Shown: piece by piece, positions 14,494 to 23,119 of the stretch
Position numbering within the stretch: position 1 is the first letter of the stretch
How the letters are laid out: every line of letters begins with the position of its first letter
Source: a bacterium
GTDB taxonomy: Bacteria > Planctomycetota > J058 > JAJDCP01
DNA: 25,036 nt
NCBI GenBank assembly: GCA_030428695.1
Contig: JAUIEM010000106.1
Coordinates: 1 to 25,036, forward strand
Direction: 5' to 3'
Notes under the pieces: generated by a model
Told to the model about the DNA's origin: nothing
Database searches by the model: none
Seen by the model: only the letters and a program-made list of their open reading frames with translations
Position numbers and translations under genes: made by a program

Positions 14494-16296
14494 GTGAGCG
14501 ACGCGACGATGAATGTGCCCGCCGGCTGCAGCTGGCTGACCCAGCCGATCATGGAGCAGGTGTTGTTTTCCCCGGAGCAGATCAGCGAAGACCAGGCGCT
14601 GATCGTCGAGACGGCGAGCTCCTTCGTCGAGGGTGAGGTCGCGCCCCAGGGCGACGCGATCGAGGCGATGGAGCCCGGCGTGATCCCCGGCCTGCTCAAG
14701 AAGGCCGGCGAGCTCGGCCTGTTGTCCGTCGACATCCCCGAGGAATACGAAGGCCTCGCCGAGACCAAGCAGACCTCCTGCCTGCTCAGCGACGTGATGG
14801 TCCCCGCCGGCGGCTCCTTCAACGTCGCCTTCGGCGGCCACGTCGGCATCGGCACCCTGCCGATCGTCCACTTTGGCACCGAGGAGCAGAAGCAGCGCTT
14901 CCTGCCGAAGCTGGCCAGCGGTGAGCTGCTCGCGGCCTACGCGCTGTCCGAGCCGGGCTCCGGCTCCGACGCCCTCGGCGCGAAGTGTAGCGCCGTGCTG
15001 TCCGAGGACGGCAGCCACTACATCATGAACGGCACGAAGTCGTGGATCACCAACGCCGGCTTCGCCGACGTCTTCATCGTCTTCGCCAAGGTCGACGGCG
15101 CCGCCTTCACCGCCTTCATCGTCGAGAAGGACACCCCCGGCTTCTCCCTCGGCGCCGAAGAGAAGAAGATGGGCATCAAGGGCTCCTCGACCCGTCAGCT
15201 GATCTTCGAGGACGCCAAGGTCCCCGCCGCGAACCTCCTCGGCGAGGTCGGCAAGGGCCATCGCATCGCCTTCGGCATCCTCAACCTCGGCCGCCTCAAG
15301 CTCGGCTTCGCCTGCACCGGCGGCGGCAAGAAGCTCATCGCCCACTCGACCCGCTACGCCAATGAGCGCAAGCAGTTCAAGAAGCCGATCTCCGACTTCG
15401 GGCTGATCCGCAAGAAGCTCGCCGACCAGGCGGTCTACACCTTCGGCAGCGAGTCCCTGTGCTACCACACGGCGGCCCTGTTCGACGCGGCGGTGGAAGC
15501 GGTCGACCAGAGCCAGCCCGACGCCCAGGAGCAGGAGGTGCGCTGCCTCGAGGAGTACGCGGTCGAGAGCGCGATCGCGAAGGTCTTCGGCAGCGAGTGC
15601 GTCGACTTCGTCGTCGATGAGGCTCTGCAGATCCACGGCGGCTACGGCTTCGTCGAGGAGTACGGCGTCGAGCGGGTCTACCGCGACTCGCGCGTCAACC
15701 GCATCTTCGAGGGCACGAACGAGATCAACCGGATGCTGATCCCGGGCACCCTGATGAAGAAGGCGATGAAGGGCGAGCTCGACCTGATGACCCCGTTCCA
15801 GGTCGTCGCCACCGAGATCAAGGCCGACGGCTTCGGCCAGGTCGAGCCGAGCGGCGTGCTGCTCGACGACCTCAAGACCGCGATCGCCCTCGCCAAGAAG
15901 GGCGTGATCTTCGCCGCCGGCCGCGCCGTGCAGCAGCACATGATGAACCTCAAGGAGCAGCAGCAGCTGCTCGGCGACCTCGCCGACATGCTGATGTGGC
16001 TGTACGCGCTGGAGACCAGCTACGCCCGCGTCCGCATGGGCGTCGCGAAGACCTCGGCGGAAGCGGAGCCGCACGCGCTCGAGCTCCTGCACGCGCTGGT
16101 CATCGAAGGCGTCGAGAAGATCGAGATCCGCGGCGCGCGCGTGCTGCGCTCCCTGGCCGATGGCGGCAAGCTCGCCAAGCTGCTCGAGCGCTTCCGGCGC
16201 TGCATGTGGGCGCCCCACGCCGACCCCTACGCCCTGCGCCAGAGCATCGCGAAGCGGCTGATCGAGCGCGAGAAGTACTTCGTGTTCGCGGGCTGA
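14494..16296 (+). CDS. Long-form (VLCAD/YusJ-like) acyl-CoA dehydrogenase
   Basis: A 600-residue acyl-CoA dehydrogenase with the extra C-terminal helical domain of mitochondrial VLCAD and Bacillus-type FadE. The GTG at 14494 is chosen because AAGGAG stands seven bases upstream; the ATG at 14509 lacks a site. Signatures are AYALSEPGSGSDA (148-160), the flavin/substrate segment SWITNAGFADVF (183-194), IHGGYGFVEEY (380-390) and the catalytic Glu406 in FEGTNEINR. The C-terminal part (about 420-600) begins GTLMKKAMKGEL and should mediate dimer or membrane contact, as in VLCAD. It should start beta-oxidation of long-chain acyl-CoA. It differs from the dehydrogenase at 1181 in length and in the place of the catalytic base, so the two are not recent duplicates. 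Confidence 0.95.
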   Translation: MSDATMNVPAGCSWLTQPIMEQVLFSPEQISEDQALIVETASSFVEGEVAPQGDAIEAMEPGVIPGLLKKAGELGLLSVDIPEEYEGLAETKQTSCLLSDVMVPAGGSFNVAFGGHVGIGTLPIVHFGTEEQKQRFLPKLASGELLAAYALSEPGSGSDALGAKCSAVLSEDGSHYIMNGTKSWITNAGFADVFIVFAKVDGAAFTAFIVEKDTPGFSLGAEEKKMGIKGSSTRQLIFEDAKVPAANLLGEVGKGHRIAFGILNLGRLKLGFACTGGGKKLIAHSTRYANERKQFKKPISDFGLIRKKLADQAVYTFGSESLCYHTAALFDAAVEAVDQSQPDAQEQEVRCLEEYAVESAIAKVFGSECVDFVVDEALQIHGGYGFVEEYGVERVYRDSRVNRIFEGTNEINRMLIPGTLMKKAMKGELDLMTPFQVVATEIKADGFGQVEPSGVLLDDLKTAIALAKKGVIFAAGRAVQQHMMNLKEQQQLLGDLADMLMWLYALETSYARVRMGVAKTSAEAEPHALELLHALVIEGVEKIEIRGARVLRSLADGGKLAKLLERFRRCMWAPHADPYALRQSIAKRLIEREKYFVFAG

Positions 16297-16333
16297 GCGC
16301 GTCGGAGTTGCGGTCCGGGCATGCTGGCGTTGG

Positions 16334-16549
16334 ATGGAGTCCTCTTCCGCGAAGCTCGCCACGGAGGTCGCCGCTGCGCGCGAGCAGACACCCGCGGAGC
16401 GCTGGACCAGCCTGTGCTCGCTGTGCCGCAGCCTGGCCTGGATCCGCACCCAACCCGCCGCCCACCAGGAGCGGGTGCTGACCTGGCGCGATCCGCCCGC
16501 GGCCTCCTACCGCGCGCTGGTCGCGAAGTGGCGCGGCGAGCGGCCATGA
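16334..16549 (+). CDS. Small hypothetical protein (71 aa) with AREQTPAERW motif
   Basis: A short helical protein. AAAREQTPAERW (13-24) recalls the small proteins with an A-R-x-x-(S/T)-x-x-E-R motif that often stand beside nucleotidyltransferase or toxin genes, but no toxin is next to it. Third codon positions are nearly all G or C, which supports translation. No strong ribosome site is visible at the ATG. Its stop overlaps the start of a 32-codon ORF by ATGA. Two Cys residues in SLCSLCRS might bind metal or form a disulfide; that is speculative. Confidence 0.5.
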   Translation: MESSSAKLATEVAAAREQTPAERWTSLCSLCRSLAWIRTQPAAHQERVLTWRDPPAASYRALVAKWRGERP

Positions 16550-16644
16550 ACGAGGACATCGTCGAGATGCCCGGCGACGACGACGAACGGGTCGCGGTGT
16601 GGGACCGCATCGTGCGGGAACACGGGCCCGCGGCAGGCCCGTGA
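16546..16644 (+). CDS. Very short ORF (32 aa), acidic, coupled to the preceding gene
   Basis: Starts in an ATGA overlap with the 71-residue ORF and encodes an acidic peptide (EDIVEMPGDDDERVAVWDRIVREHG). Third-position G/C is high, but at this length chance cannot be excluded. It ends inside a GC-rich hairpin. Confidence 0.3.
   Translation: MNEDIVEMPGDDDERVAVWDRIVREHGPAAGP
16621..16643 (+). terminator. GC-rich hairpin, possible terminator without T run
   Basis: CACGGGCC, a 7-base loop and GGCCCGTG form a perfect 8-bp stem at the end of the small ORFs and just before the ABC transporter promoter. No T run follows, so termination would be weak or factor-dependent. Confidence 0.35.
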
Positions 16645-16651
16645 GCCCGGC

Positions 16652-16679
16652 TTGACCTCGCGTGTCACTGCGGTATAGT
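16652..16679 (+). promoter_or_regulatory. Sigma70-type promoter of the ABC transporter operon
   Basis: TTGACC (16652-16657), a 16-base spacer and TATAGT (16674-16679) are close to consensus. The ATG of the ATPase is 53 bases past the -10 box, and GAGGAG at 16722-16727 is its ribosome site. Confidence 0.7.
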
Positions 16680-16732
16680 GCGGATCACGGGCGTCCGCTC
16701 GCTTTTCCCGGTGCACCGCGCGAGGAGCTGCC

Positions 16733-17659
16733 ATGATCGAGACCCGGTTCCTCACCAAGACCTACAAAGACCTCGTCGCCGTCAACAAGCTCAACCTGAA
16801 GATCGAGCAGGGCGACGTGTACGGCTTCATCGGCCCGAACGGCGCCGGCAAGACGACGACGATGAAGATCCTCGCCACGCTGATGCGGCCGACCAGCGGG
16901 CGCGCCTACGTGTGCGGGCTGTCGGTCGAGGGCCAGGCCCGGCACATCCGCCACAAGATCGGCTACATGCCCGACTTCTTCGGCGTCTACGACGACATGA
17001 CGGTCGTCGAGTACCTCGAGTTCTTCGCGAGCTTCTACCGCATCACCGGCGCGCGCCGCCGCCAGGTGGTCTCCGACGTGCTCGCCCTGACCGACCTCGA
17101 GTACAAGCGCAACGCCCTGATCGACTCGCTGTCGCGCGGTATGCAGCAGCGGCTCGGCCTCGCCCGGGTGCTCTTGCACGACCCGGAGGTGCTGCTGCTC
17201 GACGAGCCGGCCTCGGGCCTCGACCCGCGGGCGCGTATCGAGATCCGCGAGCTCTTGAAGGAGCTCAAGGCGATGGGCAAGACCATCCTGATCTCGAGCC
17301 ACATCCTGGTCGAGCTCGCGACCCTGTGCAACAAGGTCGGGATCATCGAGCGCGGCCAGCTGCTCTACACCGGGCCGATCTCCGAGATCCTCGCCAAGGT
17401 CAAGCGTCACGGCATCCTCCACCTGCGGGTGGTCGGCGACCAGTCCCCGGCGGTCTCCGTGCTCAGCTCCCATCCCAAGGTCCACCGGGCCAACCTCGAG
17501 GGCGACCTGATCGAGGTCGAGCTCGCGGCCGGCGTCGTCGACATCGGCTTCCTGTCCGAGTTCCTCGTCAGCAAGGGCCATCCCCTGACCCTGCTGCGCG
17601 AGGAGGACGTCAACCTCGAGGACGCCTTCATGCGCGTGACCAAGGGTCTGGTGGCGTAG
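16733..17659 (+). CDS. ABC transporter ATP-binding protein (CcmA/NatA type)
   Basis: A 308-residue ATPase of an ABC-2-type exporter. Walker A GPNGAGKTT (34-42), signature LSRGMQQ (133-139), Walker B VLLLDE (153-158) and switch His190 are all present. The Q-loop position reads GYMPDFFG, with Asp81 where Gln is usual; from memory this variant occurs in a subgroup of these exporters. After about residue 220 a C-terminal domain (HLRVVGDQSPAVSVL..., LEDAFMRVTKG) of the NatA/DrrA type follows. The ATG at 16733 has GAGGAG five bases upstream. The permease starts three bases after its stop, so the pair is one operon. The substrate cannot be told. Confidence 0.95.
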   Translation: MIETRFLTKTYKDLVAVNKLNLKIEQGDVYGFIGPNGAGKTTTMKILATLMRPTSGRAYVCGLSVEGQARHIRHKIGYMPDFFGVYDDMTVVEYLEFFASFYRITGARRRQVVSDVLALTDLEYKRNALIDSLSRGMQQRLGLARVLLHDPEVLLLDEPASGLDPRARIEIRELLKELKAMGKTILISSHILVELATLCNKVGIIERGQLLYTGPISEILAKVKRHGILHLRVVGDQSPAVSVLSSHPKVHRANLEGDLIEVELAAGVVDIGFLSEFLVSKGHPLTLLREEDVNLEDAFMRVTKGLVA

Positions 17660-17662
17660 CCT

Positions 17663-19330
17663 ATGTTCCGCAGCCCGATCCTCTTCCGCGAGGTGATCAC
17701 CACCTTCCGCAAGTACCGCACCTTCGTCACGCACGCGGTGCTGCTGATCGCGTTGGCCGCGGTGATGTTCGTGCTGCTGCCGGGGGTCGCGAGCGCCAAG
17801 CCCGGCGAGCACAGCTCGATCGGGCGCGAGATCTACGTCTGGCTGGCCTGGCTCAAGCTGGTGCTGATCGCCTGTGCGGCGCCCGCGGCGGCGGCGGCGA
17901 CGATCACGCTCGAGAAGGAGCGCAACACCCTCGACCTCCTGCTGATCACCGACCTGACCCGCTTCGAGATCGGCTTCGGGAAGTTCTTCAGCCGCCTGTA
18001 CAACCTGTTCGTGATGGTGATGCTCGCGCTGCCGATGCTCGCGATCCTGCTGACCGTCGGCGGCATCTCCGGCACCGAGGTCATCCAGGTGATGGCGCAG
18101 GTGCTCGGCCTGGGCGTGCTCGCCCTGGGGCTCGGCTTCTTCTTCTCGGTGCTGGTCAAGAAGTCGTATTCGGCCATCGTGCTGAGCTACGTCGTGATGG
18201 CGTTCTACGCCGGCACGACCTGGAAGCTCGTCGACACCGGCGTGTTCGGCCCGGCGACCGCGGTCGCCGTCAGCCCGATCAGCAACTTCGCGTTCGTCCT
18301 CGATCCGCGGGTGTTCGGCCTGATCAGCGCCGACGGCTGGTACGTCAACCCGCTGTTCAACGTGGTCGCGGGCTTCTCGCTCGCCTTCCTCGGCTCCTGG
18401 TGCCTGCCCTACGCGAGCAACCTCGAGCGCTGGATGTCGCCCGCGTACATCCTCACCCGGCTGTTCGGCCGCCGCGACCGCTCGCTGCGCGACACCCTCG
18501 GGCTGCACTGGGTGACGACCCGCGAGCGCAAGAAGGGCGTCTCGCGGCCGGTCGCGAACAACCCGATCTACTGGCTGGAGTCGACGAGCTCGCCGTTCGG
18601 CCGCATGCGTCTCGGCTGGCCCTCCTACGCGGTCGCGGCCCTGCTGCTGTTCAGCATCGTCGCCTTCGGCGCTTCCTTCGAGATCCTCGACGAGCCCGAG
18701 TTCTACTACTGGACCATCAGCGGGCTGATCTTCCTGCTCGTCGTCATCGCGACGATCCGGGCGGCGACCTCGGTGGTGATCCAGCGCGAGAACAAGTCGC
18801 AGATGCTGCTCGCGACGACGCCGATCGACGAGGGGACCTACCTGCGCGGGCTGATCCTCGGGCTGACGCGCTCGCTGATGTTCCTGCTGATCATCCCGAT
18901 GAGCTTCATAACCCTGATGACGATCGCCGGCTACCTCGGCCTGGTGCCGCAGCACCTGACGATCTGGGCGATCCCGTACTCGGCGGTGGTGCTGACCGCG
19001 ATGCTCGCCTTCTATGTCGTCCAGGGCATCTGCATCAGCTTCCTGGTCAAGTCCTCGATCCGCGCCCTGGTGCTCGCGGTCGTCGCGGTCGTCGCGGAGA
19101 TGGCGGCGCCGGCGGCGATGTGCTGCTGCGCCTTCCCGATCAACCCGATCATCATCGCGCGCAACATGCCGGCCGTGGTCAAGTCTCCCGAGGCGATCCA
19201 GTACCAGATCGAGCCCTACATGATCCCGCTGATCATCGGCGCCTCGCTGGTCGCGCAGCTCGTCTACTGCCTGATCCTGTACAGCGTGATGAAGTCCGGC
19301 TTCGACCGCTACCTCGACCGCAACATCTGA
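17663..19330 (+). CDS. ABC-2 family permease, apparently two fused halves
   Basis: A 555-residue integral membrane protein with roughly ten to twelve hydrophobic segments. The hallmark of ABC-2 permeases, an E-x-E-R-x-x-x-T-L-x-x-L-L-x-T segment before the second helix, is visible as TLEKERNTLDLLLITD (82-97). A second copy, VVIQRENKSQMLLATTP, occurs near 370-387. This suggests an internal duplication, so a single protein may supply both halves of the transporter. A Cys-rich CCCAFPINP lies near the end of the second half. The gene starts three bases behind the ATPase stop and converges on the glycosyltransferase with seven bases between the stops. Function is export or membrane remodelling of unknown substrate. 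Confidence 0.9.
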   Translation: MFRSPILFREVITTFRKYRTFVTHAVLLIALAAVMFVLLPGVASAKPGEHSSIGREIYVWLAWLKLVLIACAAPAAAAATITLEKERNTLDLLLITDLTRFEIGFGKFFSRLYNLFVMVMLALPMLAILLTVGGISGTEVIQVMAQVLGLGVLALGLGFFFSVLVKKSYSAIVLSYVVMAFYAGTTWKLVDTGVFGPATAVAVSPISNFAFVLDPRVFGLISADGWYVNPLFNVVAGFSLAFLGSWCLPYASNLERWMSPAYILTRLFGRRDRSLRDTLGLHWVTTRERKKGVSRPVANNPIYWLESTSSPFGRMRLGWPSYAVAALLLFSIVAFGASFEILDEPEFYYWTISGLIFLLVVIATIRAATSVVIQRENKSQMLLATTPIDEGTYLRGLILGLTRSLMFLLIIPMSFITLMTIAGYLGLVPQHLTIWAIPYSAVVLTAMLAFYVVQGICISFLVKSSIRALVLAVVAVVAEMAAPAAMCCCAFPINPIIIARNMPAVVKSPEAIQYQIEPYMIPLIIGASLVAQLVYCLILYSVMKSGFDRYLDRNI

Positions 19331-19337
19331 GCCTCCC

Positions 19338-20042
19338 TCACGGCTCCCGCTTCCGCCGGCGGTCGAGGGCGGCCTTGAGGACGGCGACGTAGTCCCCGCG
19401 CGCGGAGCGCTCGCGGCGGCCGGTGTTCGAGGCGTGGACCCGGCGCTCGAGCACCACCTCCGGCACGCACACCTCGCGCAGCCCGGCCTCGCGCGCCCGG
19501 GCCATCCAGTCGACGAACTCGCCGACGGTCAGGTCCTCGCGGAAGGGCCCGACCCGCGCGAAGCTCTCTCGCGACAGCAGCAGCGCTCCGAGCAGGTAGC
19601 CGGGGGTCGGCGCGGTGTCGACGCGCAGCTTCGCGGCTTCCCCGGGATCCAGGCTGGGGCAGAGGAACTGGCGGACGTGGCCGAACACCAGCTCGGCGCC
19701 CTCCAGCGCCGGCAGCTGGACGCGAAGCTTGGCGGGGGTGAAGCGGTCGTCGGCGTCGAGGAAGGCGAGCAGCTCGCCGCGGGCCGCCGCCACGCCCGCG
19801 TTCCGGGTCGGCCCGATGCCCTGGTGGCTGCGGCGCAGGACCCGCGCCCCGGGCTCGGCCTCGGCGATCGCGACGGTCGCATCGGTCGAGCCGTCGTCGA
19901 CGACGAGCAGCTCGACCGGATGCTCCAGCGCGCGCACGCTGGCGAGGGTCTCCGGCAGGGTGCGGGCGGCGTTGTAGGTCGGGATGATGACGCTGATGGG
20001 GGGGCGGATGGCGAGCCTCCGTTGTTGGACCTGTGTGGACAA
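19338..20042 (-). CDS. Family 2 glycosyltransferase
   Basis: A GT-A fold glycosyltransferase using a nucleotide sugar. Motifs are PPISVIIPTYNAARTL at the N-terminus, LLVVDDGSTDAT, GPTRNAGVAAARGE and the DXD-type LAFLDADD. It is soluble, with an FVDWMARAREAG helix and a basic C-terminus (DRRRKREP). The start is unclear: no ATG or GTG exists near the N-terminus. The coordinates use the TTG at 20042, which lacks a ribosome site. A perfect GGAGG six bases before an ATC codon at 20009 points to an AUC start, giving a 223-residue protein beginning just before PPISVIIP, as is typical of the family. The acceptor sugar or lipid is unknown. Confidence 0.9.
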   Translation of the reverse strand: MSTQVQQRRLAIRPPISVIIPTYNAARTLPETLASVRALEHPVELLVVDDGSTDATVAIAEAEPGARVLRRSHQGIGPTRNAGVAAARGELLAFLDADDRFTPAKLRVQLPALEGAELVFGHVRQFLCPSLDPGEAAKLRVDTAPTPGYLLGALLLSRESFARVGPFREDLTVGEFVDWMARAREAGLREVCVPEVVLERRVHASNTGRRERSARGDYVAVLKAALDRRRKREP

Positions 20043-20185
20043 GCTAGCGGCGTTCGCGACCCGCGGCAAGAAGCGAGGCGCGGGAAAGGGGGCGCGCGCG
20101 GCCCCTCCGGCCGGATCCGCGCGCCGTCCTCGACGCAGGGGTGCGCTCCGCGCATAATGGATGCCTTCGGTTTGCAGGAGTCCGC

Positions 20186-21466
20186 ATGCTCGTCCTCGGA
20201 GACATCACGCGTCTGTACGACGGCACCGCTCCCGACACCACCGCGCTGCATGAGAACATCGATCTCGTCATCGACCGGGGACGCGTCGTCGCGATCCAGC
20301 CGGCCGGCACCGCCGAGGGCGCGACCCGCGTCGACGCGTCGGGCTTCACGGTGACCCCCGGCCTGGTCGACTGCCACGGGCACATCACCATCCTCGGGCT
20401 GGCCGAGAAGCACCAGCAGCGGGCCAACGGCCTCGGCAGCCTGCTGTACGTGGAGAAGATCCTGCACGCGACGCTGGTCGACGGCGGCGTGACGACGATG
20501 CGCGATGTCGGCGGGGCGACCCACTGGATGAAGCGGCTGGTCGACGAGGGGGTGATGCTCGGCCCGCGGCTGAAGATCGCGATCTGCATGCTGTCGTCGA
20601 CGGGCGGTCACGCCGACTTCCGCGGGCCCGACCGCTGCCACGCCCAGCTCTCCGCCTTGTGGCCGCCGGGGCCGGGCCGGCCGTCGAGCATCGTCGACGG
20701 CCCGGACGAGTGCCGCAAGCGGGTGCGCGAGATCGCGGCCTGCGGCGCCGACTGGATCAAGCTGTGCACCAGCCCGGGGGTCGCCTCGCCGAGCGACTGC
20801 CTCGACAACCGCGACCTCAGCCCGGCGGAGATCGAGGCGATCTGCAGCGAGGCGGAGGCCCGGGGGCTCAAGGTCGCCGCCCACGCCCACAGCGCCTCGG
20901 GCATCGAGCTCGCGATCCGGCACGGCGTGCACGACCTGCAGCACATCTCCTTCATGGACGAGCGGCTGGTCGAGCTCGCAGCCGAGCGGGGCTGCGTGGT
21001 GACGCCGACCTCCTGGGTGATGGCGGCGCTGACCGAGGCCGAGGGTCTGAGCGACTTCGTGCGCGCGAAGGTCGAGCGGGTCGCGGCGGTCCACCAGGCC
21101 GCGGTCGCCCACGCCCACACCGGGGACCTGCCGATCCTCGCGGGCACCGACCCGGTGCTGCCGGGCATGCACGGGAGGAACTACCTCGAGATCGTCCATC
21201 TGGTCCGCGACGGTCTCGCGCCGCTCCGGGCCTGGCACGGGGCGACCGGGCTCGCCGCGCGCACCATCGGCCAGGACGACGCGGGCGAGCTGCGCGCGGG
21301 GATGCGGGCCGACCTGCTCTTCTTCCGGGAGGATGTGCTGACAGCGCCCGAGAAGCTCGCCGCCGGTCCGCACGAGGTCGTCAAGGATGGGGTGGCCTAC
21401 CGCGGGGCGGTGGCCGGGCTCCCGCAGCGGCGCTTCGAGGACACCGTCCGGGCGATGTGGGACTGA
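20186..21466 (+). CDS. Metal-dependent amidohydrolase (imidazolonepropionase/prolidase-like)
   Basis: A 426-residue amidohydrolase-superfamily enzyme. Metal ligands are readable: HxH at 64-66 (DCHGHIT), Lys192 as the likely carboxylated bridging lysine (DWIKLCTS), HAH at 233-235, His253 (LQHIS) and Asp322 (AGTDP). The layout with WIK and GTDP is that of imidazolonepropionase-like and Xaa-Pro dipeptidase (Sgx9260-type) hydrolases. Substrates in this group are cyclic amides or N-acyl/dipeptide carboxylates, so the exact reaction cannot be fixed. CAGGAG stands five bases before the ATG at 20186. The receiver-kinase gene begins one base after its stop (TGA-G-ATG), so the two are co-transcribed. 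CATAAT at 20153 might be part of its promoter. Confidence 0.92.
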   Translation: MLVLGDITRLYDGTAPDTTALHENIDLVIDRGRVVAIQPAGTAEGATRVDASGFTVTPGLVDCHGHITILGLAEKHQQRANGLGSLLYVEKILHATLVDGGVTTMRDVGGATHWMKRLVDEGVMLGPRLKIAICMLSSTGGHADFRGPDRCHAQLSALWPPGPGRPSSIVDGPDECRKRVREIAACGADWIKLCTSPGVASPSDCLDNRDLSPAEIEAICSEAEARGLKVAAHAHSASGIELAIRHGVHDLQHISFMDERLVELAAERGCVVTPTSWVMAALTEAEGLSDFVRAKVERVAAVHQAAVAHAHTGDLPILAGTDPVLPGMHGRNYLEIVHLVRDGLAPLRAWHGATGLAARTIGQDDAGELRAGMRADLLFFREDVLTAPEKLAAGPHEVVKDGVAYRGAVAGLPQRRFEDTVRAMWD

Positions 21467-21467
21467 G

Positions 21468-22952
21468 ATGGCCAAGCGCAAACCCAAGAAGGAGCGTCTG
21501 AAGGACCAGGCAGCCGCGCGGAACAAGAAGAAGACGCGCGTCAAGAAGCGCACCACCAAGCGCGGGGCGACGCGGCGCAAGTCCGCCAAGGAGCCCGCGC
21601 CGAGCGAGAAGCCTGTGCAGCGTCTGACGCCGCCGCGCTCTGTCGCGGCGGCGCTGCACGAAGGCGGGCCGCGCACGCCACCGCCGATGCGCATCCTGTT
21701 CGCCTTCGACGACGTGGTCGAGCGCAGCCTGATCAGCAGCGAGATGAGCGGCACCCGCCTCGCGTTCTCGCCGGTCAACGCGAAGAACGTCAAGGAGGCG
21801 GCGAAGATGCTGACGCAGCAGCGCTTCGACTGCGCGCTGCTCGACCTGCACCACGCCGACGGCGATGTGTTCACGCTGCTCGACCGCCTGCGGCGCGGCA
21901 AGGGCTCCGAGACGCCGCTGGTCGTGCTGCTCAGCGTCGACGACACGGAGCTGGTGATCAAGCTGCTCGAGAGCGGGGTCGAGGAGGTGCTGTTCAAGGG
22001 CACCCTGACCAGCCGCAGCCTCGGGCGCGGCGTGCGCTGCGCCATCGCCCGCTCGAAGGCGCAGGCCGCGCGGGCGGTTCCGCCGCCGCCCCCGCCGAGC
22101 TCGGGGACGGCCAGCCGGTCGGAGAGCGGCGACGGCTTCAGCCCCCTGCAGCCGCTGATCGGCGGCTACCGCATCGAGAAACAGATCGGCGTCGGGGGCA
22201 TGGGCACGGTGTTCCTCGCCACGCAGCTCAAGCTCAAGCGCAAGGTCGCGCTGAAGATCCTGTTCCCGCGCTTCGCCAACAACCTCTACCACATGACCCG
22301 CTTCACCCGCGAGGCGCAGGCCCTCGCCTCCCTGCACCATCCGGCGGTGATCGAGATCTACGACTTCTTCAAGGACCAGGGCCGCTTCTGCATCGCGATG
22401 GGCTACGCGCCCGGGGGCTCGCTGCTGTCCGCGATCGAGGCTGGAGGGCCGAAGGACGAGCGGTGGACGGCGCGGGCCTTCATCCCGGTCGCCGAGGCGC
22501 TGTGGGAGCTCGCCCAGCACGACATCGTGCACCGCGACCTCAAGCCGAGCAACCTGCTGCTGACCGAGCAGGGCAAGCTGAAGATCGCCGACTTCGGGCT
22601 GGTCAAGCTCGGCGGCGGGAAGTCGATCACCCGCGCCGGGATCCGCCTCGGCACGCCGGCGTACGCCTCCCCCGAGCAGCTCGAGCAGCCGCAGCACGCC
22701 GACCATCGCAGCGACCTCTACTGCCTGGGCTGCACGATCTACCAGACCCTGACCGGCATCCCGCCGCACGCGGTGCCGGACCGGCGGCGCATGCAACGCG
22801 ACGCGAGCCAGCGGCCCAAGCCGGTCGATCAGCTGCGCACGAACCTGTCCAAGGGCATCGTCGCGGTGGTCGGGAAGTTGATGGAGCGCGACCCCGCCAA
22901 GCGCTACCAGACCGGCGCCGAGGTGGCGGCGGCGCTGCGGCCCCTGCGTTGA
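21468..22952 (+). CDS. Receiver domain-Ser/Thr kinase fusion
   Basis: A 494-residue soluble signalling protein. Residues 1-50 are a Lys/Arg-rich tail (about 20 basic residues) suited to binding nucleic acid or ribosomes. A complete two-component receiver follows (about 74-197): acidic pocket Asp81/Asp82, phospho-acceptor Asp126 in ALLDL, Ser156 and Lys177 (VLFKG). After a Pro linker, the Hanks kinase domain (about 233-494) has the glycine loop GVGGMGTV (241-248), Lys263, HRD (355-357), DFG (375-377) and SPE (401-403). The chain stops at the end of the kinase domain with no membrane segment. A histidine kinase could thus switch a Ser/Thr kinase. It is the second gene of an operon with the amidohydrolase, an odd partner. 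Confidence 0.95.
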   Translation: MAKRKPKKERLKDQAAARNKKKTRVKKRTTKRGATRRKSAKEPAPSEKPVQRLTPPRSVAAALHEGGPRTPPPMRILFAFDDVVERSLISSEMSGTRLAFSPVNAKNVKEAAKMLTQQRFDCALLDLHHADGDVFTLLDRLRRGKGSETPLVVLLSVDDTELVIKLLESGVEEVLFKGTLTSRSLGRGVRCAIARSKAQAARAVPPPPPPSSGTASRSESGDGFSPLQPLIGGYRIEKQIGVGGMGTVFLATQLKLKRKVALKILFPRFANNLYHMTRFTREAQALASLHHPAVIEIYDFFKDQGRFCIAMGYAPGGSLLSAIEAGGPKDERWTARAFIPVAEALWELAQHDIVHRDLKPSNLLLTEQGKLKIADFGLVKLGGGKSITRAGIRLGTPAYASPEQLEQPQHADHRSDLYCLGCTIYQTLTGIPPHAVPDRRRMQRDASQRPKPVDQLRTNLSKGIVAVVGKLMERDPAKRYQTGAEVAAALRPLR

Positions 22953-23017
22953 GCGTGCCGGTCTCCGCTCGGAGCCCGTCGTCTTCCGCCGCCTGCCCGG
23001 CGCCTTCTCCCGTCCCC

Positions 23018-23047
23018 TTGACACCCGTCCGGGGGTCCGCCTACACT
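23018..23047 (+). promoter_or_regulatory. Sigma70-type promoter of the lipoprotein pair
   Basis: A perfect TTGACA (23018-23023), an 18-base spacer and TACACT (23042-23047) lie 73 bases before the ATG at 23120. GGAGG at 23111 is the ribosome site. Confidence 0.65.
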
Positions 23048-23119
23048 GCCGGACAAGACTTTACACCGATTTCACAGACGGTGACCGGGCCCGGTCGCCC
23101 ACCCTGGGCCGGAGGTTTC

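Noticed and set aside
16678..19392. 904-residue open frame on the plus strand
   Set aside because: Out-of-frame shadow of the ABC ATPase and permease; Arg/Pro-rich with no membrane or domain pattern.
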